NCBI GenBank assembly: GCA_022539475.1
Contig: VCMS01000150.1
Span: forward strand, 84,423 to 148,422
Direction: 5' to 3'
DNA from: Gracilaria domingensis
Lineage: Eukaryota; Rhodophyta; Florideophyceae; Gracilariales; Gracilariaceae
DNA: 64,000 bases
The notes below the pieces were generated by a model that worked only from the letters and a program-made list of their open reading frames with translations, made no database searches and was not told the DNA's origin. Positions 21,798 through 32,338 of the stretch are shown here, one piece after another; position 1 is the stretch's first letter; each line of letters starts with the position of its first letter. Made by a program: the position numbers and the translations under genes.

Positions 21798-23450
21798 TGT
21801 TAAAATCTGCCATCAAAGATCAATAAGGCGCATGGGGGTTTGTTTTCAAGAGACCCCCTGATAAAAGTGCGTTGTAAAAAGCAGTGCGTAATGTACTTTT
21901 AAAGCATTTAAATAGTCTTCGATTAATTTCTGGATTAAATCAAACAAAAAGTGTTTAAATGTAGTGTTAACTAGTTTTCAAAACACTACATCGCTAAGTT
22001 TCATGTAGGCTGGGGTTGCAAAACTCCCATAACGCGGATACATGTTTTACTTTTCCAAAAATTCTGGTAATGATTAAAATACTTCAGAATAAGCTTTTTA
22101 TAGAATCTGATGACATTTCGGAGTATCTTTGAACAACCACGTCAAAAGTGCAAATTGAGAATTAGAGAAAAAACCTCAAATGCTTAGTACTGTGGAACCA
22201 TAAATTCTAGCTCTTCACTGGTTCTATTAGTGGTTTGTGTAAAATGGTTACTTTGGAAACTAAGAGGTAGAAAATCAATTATTGATAGAGACTAGTTTCA
22301 CTTGGTTTGGCTCCAATGTTTTGAAATTATTGACTTTCGGATTTAATTGTAGACTAAAGGTTCCATTGGATAAATGGTTTTAAACAGGTCAAATTATGTC
22401 TACGAAAGCAAAAATCTTTGCCATATTCTCACTTTTTGAAACTTGATTTATGATATTGTAGAGCAAATCGTGCTAGGCCAATGTAACGGGGATGGTAATC
22501 ATAAATTATTGGTAAGGATGATTCCGAGTATTCGGAATGTATGAGTAATGGCCTATGGATGGGATATTTTTCGGTCATACTAATGCATGGCACCCTACGG
22601 AGTCGGCTATGACGTGGCAAGAATTGCTGCTGGTCGCGTGTACGCGTGTGGAGGAATGGGTGTGTTCACACATGTCCCCGAATATTTGTGGGATACTTTT
22701 CTGGCCGCTGCCGCGGGTTGTCACGTGCATCACCTGTGTGGACCGGCTCAGACGTGCATCAGATTATTGAATTTAGTTTAACTAATTTTTCGGTTACGAT
22801 ATAAGAGGTGACCTCCTTGTCACCTCCACCTTCAGTTAGGGGTAACCGAGTTCGGCCTTGAACTAGATTCGCTTGCGCGAAGGGCACAACCCCCTCAGGA
22901 GGGTCACCGCGTAGGTACGGACTAGCTTCATCACTCGGGATCATTCAGGCAATTCTGATCGTTTGCGGCTGTTGCCCTCTGGCTTATTCCGTCTTCGGAC
23001 ACAATTTATTTGTGCAGATATCTTCTTAACCATAAGGGATAAAACTTCTGGCTCTGTGTAGAGACCCCTGACGGGTGGGCGTAATGCACAACCCCCGTCC
23101 CCCGTCGCCGGGTCTATTGCCGCTTGTCGCACGCCCCGCCGCGGTTCCTCCATGTTTTTCCCTTCACTTTACCCTTTCTACCTAGGACGTACATCGCTCT
23201 ACGGTACTCTTCTCTCCAACCACTTTGTCGGTTGTCTCCGGACTGTCTGATCCGAACCCGTTCTTCCCCAACCTCCGTAGGTATATCCCGTACCACGGGC
23301 GGTCTTACATGCGCTTCATCCATGTTCGGAGGGCTCACAACTGAGTTCATCTCGTCAAAAAGGCAAGGACTCGAACGCCTTGAGAGAGAGTCCCATTGCT
23401 GGGGTTTTGCTCTACAGACATTAATGAAGTCAAATTAGAGTTCAGTTACC
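21798..23450. other. Intergenic repeat-like DNA, no gene identified
   Basis: The first part (21800-22480) is AT-rich with no plausible frame. The second (22800-23440) is GC-richer. It has a minus-strand frame at 23114-23350 rich in Arg, Glu and Gly that may be a fragment of a retrotransposon 3' region. I could not assign it. Confidence 0.4.
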
Positions 23451-23696
23451 AACTTTACTTAAAAACGGTTTCAAGGAAAGAACTAGATGGATCAAACAAG
23501 ATTAGAAGCATCATACTCCGGAAGTTTTTTGATTGTTTGACAAAACTGCCATGAATATTGTTAAAATTTATTTTGAAGATATTAGCAGAAACTAAATCTA
23601 CAATTTCAGTATAAGAGACGTTCAATTTTTGATACCACCCTAGATGTGTCTCCAAAAATTGACAAACAGAGATGTTTCTTCTTCTCAAGATAATTT

Positions 23697-24110
23697 TGTT
23701 GGGATCTGCGCTGACGCTTCTTGTGGGGTGTCCTGCCTTCCCAGGGACACCCCGGCGCAGATTTCTTTGTTACCTCGCTCGAGATAAAACGTGCGCAGCA
23801 TGGAAGCAGCACCCGCTCGTCTAGAGTCACTACCCATGCCGCGCGCAACGCGCGGCGGGTTCCAACCACCACCGTGAACGAAGCGACACCCCTCCCGCTG
23901 CCGACCTGTTCACCGCGCCGCTGTGGTTTGCGGCGTGCTGCGTCTCTGATCGAAGTGCTTCTCGCGCCGTAACCGCCCCTCCTGCCAGGGAGCTGTTCAC
24001 CTCCCCGCTGTCTTTGTCTTGGTGGCGCGTAGGGCGCCAGAGTACAGCACCACACATGAAGCGGCCTGGACCATACTCTCTGCACCACTCTTCGCCGCGT
24101 TTACGATGCC
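23697..24110. mobile_element. Hairpin-minisatellite element, partial copy C
   Basis: It preserves the hairpin end of the family. Arms GGGGTGTCC (23725-23733) and GGACACCCC (23745-23753) form the first hairpin. TTACCTC / GAGATAA around a 4-nt loop (about 23771-23788) form the second with one mismatch. A GC-rich array follows at about 23835-24020. The opposite end with TGTGGACGC was not found, so the copy looks truncated. Confidence 0.6.
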
Positions 24111-24217
24111 ACATCACTACCGTTGCTCCGATACACTGTAATTAAATATCGCTGCTACACAAATGGTCGCGTTTGGCTCCGCGGTTGCTACTGCTATGTG
24201 GTGGTACCGTAACGATC

Positions 24218-24462
24218 CCAGGCCAAACTCGTTAAGGGAAAACTGAAGGGATTTTCAGTAGACTTGCCAACAAGATGATTGGTGTAGTAAATTAACATGA
24301 CCAACGTCATTGAAAAATAAGTAAGTTTTTGTTTCACTGACATTTCCATGAGTGTGAGTTTTTGAAAAAATTAAACTCCTCGAAAGTGCCCTTACATTTT
24401 ATTGAAAGACATCAATTTCACTTACCGCCCCATGATGAATCAATGACAATGGGTTTTGCTGG
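24218..24462 (+). mobile_element. MITE-like repeat M1, copy 2 (245 bp)
   Basis: It starts CCAGGCCAAACTCG and ends GGGTTTTGCTGG, so the termini are imperfect inverted repeats. Homologous along its length to 19546-19789, in the same orientation. It lies about 100 bp right of the copy C array. Confidence 0.65.
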
Positions 24463-24599
24463 GGGATGATGATGCTGGCGCTCCTGCATTGTTAAAGGTC
24501 TTGAATCTGCGACCTTTGTCACTACCGTATTGGGGAACTACACATGACGCTACGGCGGAACGAAGCACCGACGGAATACATAAGCAAAACCGGCCTTAC

Positions 24600-25040
24600 C
24601 AACCCACTAGCAACATAGAGAGGTGAATTGATGTCCGGATGATATCCCCCATATATCCCATATTACAATTATGAGATCTGAAGATGTCCATTTGATCTCC
24701 TTAGGACGTCCATATGATATACATAAATGATGCTCAGATGATGCATGAAGTATAACCAAATGATACCAGCGCGACACGCATAGGATGTACGAAGAGATGT
24801 TCAATGGATTTTGTGATGTCCAAGTGGTGCACCATGGATTTCCGGACATCCATAAGACATATCTTCGTGCATCATGCGAATATCTATGGAAGGTTTTTCG
24901 TGAATCCAAAGGAAATGTGAAGGGCATCAATTAGGCGCATCTAAAATGGTACTACGGCCATCATTTGGATATCCTGGATGTACAGAAGATATCCGACTGA
25001 CATCCCATAGATGTCCATAATTTTCATCCGATTGAAATCC
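24600..25040. repeat. Degenerate short-period repeat (GATGTCCAT / GATATCC words)
   Basis: Variants of GATGTCCAT, GATATCC and CATATGATAT recur every 15-30 bp on both strands over about 440 bp, with no clean unit. This looks like a heavily decayed satellite. No coding frame. Confidence 0.5.
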
Positions 25041-25105
25041 ATCGCGCATCACTTTATCTTACAGGGAAACTTGGGTTCTCAATGATTCAACTACTAGCTA
25101 CTGTA

Positions 25106-25325
25106 TCATTTTGATTCCTCATATTGCAATTTTAGTACATGATACACCTTGGTAAGGAGAGGGACCGTCAAGCAAGACACCATGGTGCTTGCAAGCAAAC
25201 AGCAACCGAACGAGGAGACCACGAAGATAGTTCGAAGGTAGGCGCGGGGCAGCTGCATAGACCTCCAACATGCCAACATCCACTTGAACCTCCTTAGCAA
25301 CAACATCAGGTAGTAGCTGCTCCAT
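25106..25325 (-). pseudogene. C-terminal remnant of an unknown protein family (copy 1)
   Basis: The minus-strand frame from about 25325 encodes DVVAKEVQVDVGMLEVYAAA and LRGLLVRLLFACKHHGVLL. A frame change near 25155 brings in KVYHVLKLQYEES before a stop. The same motif order is found in the remnant at 28847-29056. The two thus share a protein ancestor of unknown function, probably transposon-borne. Too short for a family call. Confidence 0.4.
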
Positions 25326-25339
25326 GTGCCCAGGTAAAA

Positions 25340-26269
25340 CTTTCCGTTATTGAATATTCGTTTACTTTTCTGTATATAGGCAAATTTTTGTACATGTTCA
25401 AGGCTTTTTCAATTGATAAAAGTTTTTAGAAAAACTAATTTCAGTAGAATCTCAGTAGATTTTGATGCAATGAGGACATAATGACGCACGACTTGGCTTA
25501 ATGAAAATGAACAGAACAAAAAATGCAAATCCAATGATAATTGAATTGAATTTGATTGCACGAGTTTTCGCTGGGGTGCGCCATGCGAGAGGAAACGGAA
25601 CCATCACCAAAAAACATTCCCCGCATGTCGTCGGAATCTTTCTTTGAGGTAGTACTGGAGGGCGCCTCTTCTGCTCTCCATTCTACTCAGAAGACTTCAT
25701 ATGCGGAATATCTGACCTATCAGGATCGTAGTCCGTGATTTGACGGATATCATTGGCAACGTCGGTCATTGTGAGCTGAAGTCGTTACACCTTTCGCTGA
25801 TGCCATGGAAGTTCTGAAGATGGACAGTACAAACTGAATGAAGATGTTTTATAGCAAGTGGCTTCCATAATTATGCAATTATTAGGGCATGTTCCAATTT
25901 TGTGGAACATGATAGGGGCTTGACCACATGGTGAGCTAGAAGACTGTCGGATTTTGTGCCACCGTGGAATGTTGTGGCATCTAGGTTGTTTAGAACCACA
26001 GATGATGACCGCAGACGAGGGCCTATATGAATCCATAGCAAGTCACCACTACTACTACTTCTGAACACTTGACTTGGACAAGACCATTTTTCGTTGATGA
26101 CCCTTCCCCCAACCTCTGAAGACCAACTCCCGTTTCTTTCTTTGTCTTCAATATTCTCTTTTGGAACCTACCATCATTCCTTAGCGTGATTGGAGCCTTC
26201 CTGCCATCAACCTTTCCTACTACATTTACTTGTTCCTGCCGGTCCGGTTCCTCCCCGTTTTCTACACAG
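25340..26269. other. Intergenic, no gene identified
   Basis: Mixed-composition sequence. A 60-codon plus-strand frame at 25556 has no recognisable feature. A short palindrome TTCCAATTTTGTGGAA lies at about 25890. I see nothing else. Confidence 0.4.
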
Positions 26270-26879
26270 TCATCTTCCGCCGCCCTGCGTTGGATTTATC
26301 AGCATATTGCGACCATTTCTAGCTCCTAATTCTCCCGGAAGTGTAGTGCAATGCCCGTGAGCGAGAAAAATACCACGAAGACGTTCACGATCCTTCTCCT
26401 TGGAGGGCAGCCAGCGAACAGAGCCTGTCTGCAATGACACGACGAGCCAGGAGTAAGACGGGAACCAAACCATCACGACAGGCGTAGAGAGTTGAAAAAG
26501 AAGGCGATCCACGCGTGTAGGATGTACCTCTTTAGTGGATTCGTACGATGAAGTGGGGAAGATGGGGAAAAAGAAATAGGCACTCACGCGAGTGGAAGGA
26601 TCTTGAGAGAAAGCGGAGTAGGGGATACGTGACACACCCCAAGCTTCGCTATAACGGGTCGAACACAACAAAAACGGTTAAACGCTCGTAAAATTGGGTT
26701 TCTTTAGGTGACGCAGTGGGATAGGCGTACCGTAAAAACGGTGAGTCTCTCCTAATATGGAGTAGAACATCGTCGAAGTCGTCAACGTCTAGAGCCAAGA
26801 CCTCAGTTAGGTCAACCTGGTTGGGGAGCTTTATTGGAGGCAATGGTGGCGACGCAGGTGCTATAAGTAGTGCTTGCAA
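26270..26879 (-). CDS. Unidentified frames, possible small gene
   Basis: Two minus-strand frames follow each other. From 26879, MQALLIAPASPPLPPIKLP opens a 76-codon frame with an acidic stretch (ALDVDDFDDVLLHIRRD). From about 26671 a second frame of 133 codons contains RWLPSKEKDRERLRGIF. A strong donor GTGAGT (about 26583) and an acceptor TTGCAG (about 26434) lie within the second frame, so a short intron is possible. The two do not join cleanly because a stop separates them. I do not recognise the product and give it low confidence as a gene. Confidence 0.25.
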
Positions 26880-28273
26880 CTATAATAATCAATGATTAGA
26901 ACTAGACATCCAACTAATTGTGGCAACGCCCCACGTGTACTGGCCAACCTATCATCAGCTCTATCATGTCTAACGTGTTTAGACCATCTCGATGGCAACC
27001 AATAGTAATTAGTCATATACTAGTGTGTACCAGGCAAACCAGTGAACCGGAATTATGACAAAGGCAACTCAGAATCTTCATACGAGAGTTGCGATACAGG
27101 ATAGAAGTGATAAGCATTATAGTTCCGGCTCACTACCGGTCGGTACCCTGCCTGCTTGTTACGTTCCTGGTGACATCGAATACAGCTTCTACCGCCTTCT
27201 TCCTTTACGTTCTAATTTTCTGCCGGCAGCTTTTGTTTGTATATGTCAGGTAGCCTTAAAGTTTCGTTTTGTGTTGGCTTTCGAATACAAACGACGAGCC
27301 ATATTATTTTTTTATTCCTACCCAGAGTTCCTTTTCCTGGGAGTTTTAGTCCATGTCGCATTTTGTTTTTCTGCTTTAGCAGACAGCTCGGCTACTTTAA
27401 ATTTTTTGCTGTTTGACTCGTACTTTTGAGCATTTTCAGCGTTCTCTCTGAGTGTGTTATCACCAGCATCATTTGCCCCAAAACTGTCGTCTGAAGTTCC
27501 ATAGTGATGCTATTTGACAAAGTCTTCAGAAGAGGCTTAAAATGCGCAATGTAGCCCAGCCTCTTTTTTTTCATAGAAATGCATTGAAATGTTGTTGTTT
27601 TCTCATCAGAAACAAGAGTGGTTTATATATAACCGTTCGGTGTTTTTAAATATAAAAGCAACATAAGCAACATCTTACAATCTCTAATACTGCTGGTTTT
27701 GTACTACTTTAAACTAAAACTGTCTTTACATTTTGAGCTCATGGAAAGTTACTTCGGCATTAGAAGCTTTGTAATTAGAATGTATTATAATTGCGCGACC
27801 TTTAGCTGTTCAAAAGTTGTTAATCTAAGTGTTTGGACAGCTCTTCTTTCAGTCGGAAGAAATAAGAGAATTTAACGCAAAAAATAGTTGAGATGCAAGT
27901 AATGGGCTCAGGTTTGTATTTGTGACTGACGGACTTGATCGGAAAATAAATGACTAAAGACTGATTGTCTAACAAATGTGATAAAATGCTAGTCACATGT
28001 ATCTTCTAGCAGTACATGTGGCCAGTAATTCACGCGGCAATTTTATAGCCCCTAACAAATCTACAATTGCGAAATATAAAAGCTTAAATTATTTTCAAAT
28101 TAAGTCTTACGATTTATTTTCACTACAAATACTCTAAATAGTTCCTAATTTGTTAAGATATCCACTTTTTTGAATAACGCTGCCTTCATTATCAATTGTT
28201 TGCCAATTTTTGAACTTTTTTAAAAATTTGAATTTTGATATTACCATTCTTTACAACTAATATTCATTGTAAC
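26880..28273. other. AT-rich intergenic, no gene identified
   Basis: The sequence becomes strongly AT-rich from about 27390. A 124-codon plus frame at 27055 is hydrophobic and unrecognised. No promoter, repeat or RNA gene seen. Confidence 0.4.
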
Positions 28274-30011
28274 TGTGGTGGCGGATGCAGGAGAGAGGGT
28301 TTTCCATCCTCCTCGAAAAATCCCCTAAACGATTTCTGTTACGATCTCCATCGAGAATGAAATGCAAGTTCCACGCCCGCTGCGGCACACCCGCCGCAGA
28401 AAAGGATGATGGAGATTGAGCGCCGCGCGATGTGGCGCGCCCGTCGGAAAAAGATGATAGAGAAGCGACCCGCGTGCTACGGCACGCTCGCAGTGGAGAT
28501 GATGAGGATACGCGCCACGAGCTGGGGCGTGCCCGCCGAGGAGAAAATAAGGCTATACGCTACCTTTGGGTGCCGCCGGTACGCGATGCAGTTGCTGCGT
28601 GCCGGCCCCCCTATGCCCTACAGCTACTTCGCCGTCGCTTTACGTTGGCGCCTCGCTATGACTGAGATGTTGTGCGTCGCCACGGCCGTCATTTCACGCT
28701 GCTAGCGCGCTATGACTGGGATGCCGTCTTGTCGTCCCACTATCGACGTGATGTGCGCCAATGCAAGAGCAGATTTTATTTGAACATGTGCGAGATGGTG
28801 TGGAAAGCAGACTGAAATGGAAGGAAGTGCAGGAGTTCAAAAGTTTCTAGGCGCAGGAATATTGGAATTTTAAGATGCTGTATATATTCGAAGATATCTC
28901 GTTGGAAGGAGAGTGGTTGGGCGCCGCCTTGCGATAAATGTCAAAGCCACTGACGAGGCAGTGAATATTATGAAAAAGAGAATTAGGTAATGAAACGTAG
29001 ACTTCGAGGAGACCAAGGTCGATGGCAACTTTCGGCGTAATGATATCGGCCAATCGCTGTTCGTATTTCTAAATACGAGACTTTGGAAAAGGAGGGACGC
29101 TTTGAAGAAAGACGAATGGGAGAGCGACAGATATTTGTAGCGAGTTCGTACCATAAAATTAGAATCAGGTTACGAAGTACTTTTTGCGCTGTTGAGAACA
29201 GAAGTGAAGAGCACACCCCATAGTAAGCCACGATAATATCAGAGAGTTGATGTCCAAGATTGTAGGGCTTTAGTTGTACAGTATGTGCAAGCTCCGCATG
29301 TCTATATAACCCCCCAAGGTTGGGGGTACGGCAACAACTGAACTCGAGTAGACTGCTTCCTTGTTCTCGAAGAATGCTCTCATCTGTGCCACTATTGCTT
29401 TTTTTCTTTCTTTTCTGCCGTCGTCAACCTTTTTTTCTTTGGCATACACCGCCTGCACTTAGCAAGGTCTGTTTTCTCGGCCACAAATCTTTTTAGCTCT
29501 GTATCCGTATAGTAGCTCGGTCTATCGCTCTCATTGCTAAAGTTAGAGTGTGTCGCTTTTTGTTGAGCTTGCTAGCACATTTTGACCATATTTGCGTCGT
29601 CTTTCTCTCGCCCGTATGTGAGATGTATAAAGCATTTTGTTTGGAGTACTTCTGCTTTCATCTTGTCTTGTGCTAATTCTTTTGCAAATGTTGACTAGAG
29701 AATCTGCTCACTTTTTTGTGTCAATTTGAATGCTGCACTGATCAGCTTTTATGTGTTTTTGTCTGTTGTCTTTTTGTTTGTTGTTGTGTTGAAGTTTCGG
29801 CATTGGACGCTGAACAGTGTGCTTTTTTGGTTTGTTTTCTGCTGTTTACTTGCAAACAGGGTCCACCTACTTTGGAGTTGTACTGTCTGCTTTTGCAAGC
29901 ATTTGAGATACGCTGATATGTATTGCTTTTTTGGGCCGGTGCTGCTGAGCATTTTTTGTGTTTTTTGGGTTTGTGACCACCCACGTTGTTTCCCCAAAAA
30001 TTGCGTCCACA
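28274..30011 (-). mobile_element. Hairpin-minisatellite TIR element, copy B
   Basis: Minus-strand start TGTGGACGCAA at 30011; plus-strand left end TGTGGTGGCGG at 28274. The flanking pentamers GTAAC and GTTGC match at three of five positions, so the target duplication is decayed. The minus-strand block 30011-29500 aligns with 15991-16500 of copy A (GTGGTCACAAACCC). The GGGGGG-TTATATAG promoter-like patch at about 29313 matches 16695 of copy A. The GC-rich array is at about 28385-28690. A weak TCTC-CATC-GAGA hairpin lies near 28347. The plus strand of 29700-30011 is unusually T-rich relative to the other copies. Confidence 0.7.
28847..29056 (-). pseudogene. C-terminal remnant of the same unknown protein family (copy 2)
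   Basis: A 68-codon minus frame reads ADIITPKVAIDLGLLEVYVS, then FHNIHCLVSGFDIYRKAAP and YSILKFQYSC before a stop. Aligned to 25106-25325 it keeps the order D(I/V)(I/V), (L/M)LEVY, a hydrophobic helix and (Y/H)xxLK(F/L)QY. It lies inside copy B, between the promoter-like block and the GC array, and may be what is left of the gene this family once carried. Confidence 0.4.
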
Positions 30012-30827
30012 GTTGCTGCGGTAGCAAGTTGACATAATAATATTACGTTATATACTTGTACATCTCAAAGCAAGAGCATTACAGTTTAATTTTGAAGCAA
30101 AAACGCTTAGAAGAACAATCAAAGAAAATATGACTAAATGTCAATAACTGAATTTTTTTGGAGTGACTTTGACTTTCGGATTTGGTCTAAAGTCTATCAC
30201 AAATACGGCCCTGATTGGGCTATCGTTGATAGCGCCCAGAACTTACGAATTATTTACTTGTTCTGAACTGGAAACAAAACGATTAGAAGAGGAGACAGCT
30301 CTTTAAGACGCGTTGCTTTCCTTCTTGCCACGCAAACAAGTAAGGGAGGAACGCACCGGTAAAAATTGCGTTCTACACCAATCTTAGAGCTATTTTCCAT
30401 GTCCTCCCAACAAGGGTCAATAGAGTAAGTGCGCTGTATGCACAACTCTTGAAACGAATGAAAGTGTATTTCTTGCATAGCGTTCGATGTGAGGTGTGGT
30501 TGTGCATGAGGAGGGGTATGAGAGAGGGCATGAAAGTGGGAGAGGAAAATTGTAAGCTACAGCAAAGCTTTGAACTGTGCTAGGAGAATAGGTCGAAAGC
30601 AGGCGGGATGGAAATCCACAAAGCCAAGAACGCGACTGTGGGATGCAGGGCCGGGCCAGGGCGCGACAGCCGATGGACGGCGAACATCCCACCCATTGGA
30701 TCGTCGAGGCGATGAAGAAGAAACGATCGGGAAGGTATGGAGAGAACGGGGGCGAAGGTGAAGGGGGACGACAAGCTTTCGTGTGGCAGCGCACTGAGCC
30801 AAACGACGCCATGATGGGCGACAGAGC

Positions 30828-31258
30828 TCCAAGTGGAGGAGTCGGAGGAGTCACGACGCTAGAATGACAGTGATGAGCGCGATGATGAGGGGGAGGCTAG
30901 AAAAAAGCTGCCCAGAAGGGTTGTGTGGGAAGGTATCGGGGTTGGCAGTCGATCGACGAGCAAGGTGACCTGCCGTTACTGCTTGCTACTGGGTTTTCGG
31001 TGGAAAGCACTGGGATAGCGGCGAGGTGTCCGGACGCTGGGAGCTTTCGCTCGCTGTTGTTTGCTTTTGGTTCATCCAGCTTGCTGCTGCGCTGAGAAGG
31101 CTCTTTTGTTGCCCTTCGAGACGCACAAAAGCATAGTTGATGAACGGTTCTAATGAAAGGGCTTTTTCGAAAGGAGCGGAACAGAAGATTAGCGAAGCAA
31201 ACAGGTACGGAGCATGACCGGGGGGGGGGAGGGGGGGGCCTGGCGGGCGCCCCCAGCA
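30828..31258 (+). repeat. Direct duplication upstream of RBR, unit 1
   Basis: It shares with 31332-31704 the ordered blocks TCCAAGTGGAGG, ATGACAGTGATG, CGGTGGAAAG, GACGCTGGG, TTTCGCTCGCTG and GGGCGCCCCCAGC, with indels between. Overall about 70% identity by eye. No coding evidence. Confidence 0.65.
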
Positions 31259-31331
31259 GTCCTAGCGCTCAACGCCGCGTGCCAGCGCTCTATGCGCTAT
31301 GGTGGTGAGCTAAGCGACGTGCGAGATTTAA

Positions 31332-31704
31332 TTCCAAGTGGAGGCATCGGAGGGGGTGGTCACGATGCGAAAATGACAGTGATGGGCGCGTCTCGGACGG
31401 GGAGTGGAGGAAAGCGTGCCGTCACTACTTGTTACGGGCGTTGCGGTGGAAAGTGGAGCAGCGGCGCGGCTCCGCGACGCTGGGCGCTTTGCTGGGCGCT
31501 TTCGCTCGCTGCTGCGTGCTTTTGCTTGATGTAGCTTGCTACTGCGCTGCAACGGCTCGTTTGTTACGCTGCGGGACTCATAATAGAATGGGTGATGGAC
31601 GGCTCTGGCGAAAGCGCTCGTTCCAACGCAGTGGCACTGAAGATGTGTGCGGCAAGCGGGCGCGCAGCTTGCCCGGCGGGGCGGGGCGGGCGCCCCCAGC
31701 GGCC
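31332..31704 (+). repeat. Direct duplication upstream of RBR, unit 2
   Basis: Second unit of the duplication, closer to the RBR start and GC-richer than unit 1. It leads into a CpG-dense block (31705-32130) that contains two E2F-type motifs. Confidence 0.65.
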
Positions 31705-31837
31705 CCGGGGCGGGACGCGCCGCGCGCGCCAACGCGTCGTGTGCAGCTGCACAGCGATGCAGCGGCGGCGCGGCGCGCGCGGCGCGCACGCGCGTGCAGC
31801 GCGTCCTTGCCGGCGCACATGCGCGCGCGGAAAAATG

Positions 31838-31921
31838 GCGGGAAAAGGGCGGCGGCGCGCGGCGCGGCCAGTGCGCGGCCAACACGCGTCACGCGGGCGG
31901 CGCGCGCAAAAGCGCGGGAAA
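31838..31921 (-). promoter_or_regulatory. Two E2F-type sites upstream of RBR
   Basis: GCGGGAAA occurs at 31838-31845 and 31914-31921. The opposite strand reads TTTCCCGC, an exact fit to the E2F consensus TTTSSCGC. Both are in the same orientation, 76 bp apart, about 420-500 bp before the RBR ATG. E2F control of RB-family genes is well known in animals and plants. Its operation here is inferred. Confidence 0.5.
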
Positions 31922-32156
31922 AATTGTGCGTCTGCGGCGGCGCGGCGCGTCGCGGCGGCGGCGGCGGTGCGTTGCGCGCCGCGCGGCGCGCCGTGTGGGC
32001 GCGCCGCGCCGAGCGCACTCTCCGGAGTGTCTGCTGCGGCGCGCTGCCGTGCGCTTGGCGCCCCCCCTTTTTTGCCGCTTTTGCTCCGCTCCAGAGCCGC
32101 GCTCGCCGCTCCGCGCCGCTGTCGCCCGTGACTTGATAAGCGCCCGCCCGCGAGCC

Positions 32157-32330
32157 TCCCCCCTCCCCCCCCCCCCCCCCCCCCCCCCCCCCCATCGCAG
32201 CGCGCTCCCGAACACTCTTCCCACAAGTCGCTTTCTGCTTTCTTTCTTTACTCCGCGAGCTTCCCTCCACACTACGGGCGTCGCTACGTTTACGTCCTAC
32301 GTCCTACGTCCTACGTCCTACGTCCCCCCC
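32157..32330 (+). repeat. Poly-C run and TACGTCC tandem repeat in the RBR leader
   Basis: An uninterrupted C run of about 25 bases ends near 32193. A run of five TACGTCC-type heptamers lies at about 32289-32325, ending 10 bp before the RBR ATG. Confidence 0.8.
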
Positions 32331-32338
32331 CTCAAAGC

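Noticed and set aside
26583-26879. Confident two-exon gene on the minus strand
   Set aside because: A stop separates the two frames and the good donor and acceptor lie within the second frame, so no model joins them. Kept only as a low-confidence entry.
31429-32272. Several long overlapping Ala/Arg-rich frames upstream of RBR
   Set aside because: Four or five frames on both strands are open at once, as expected in CpG-dense sequence. Residue composition only mirrors GC content.
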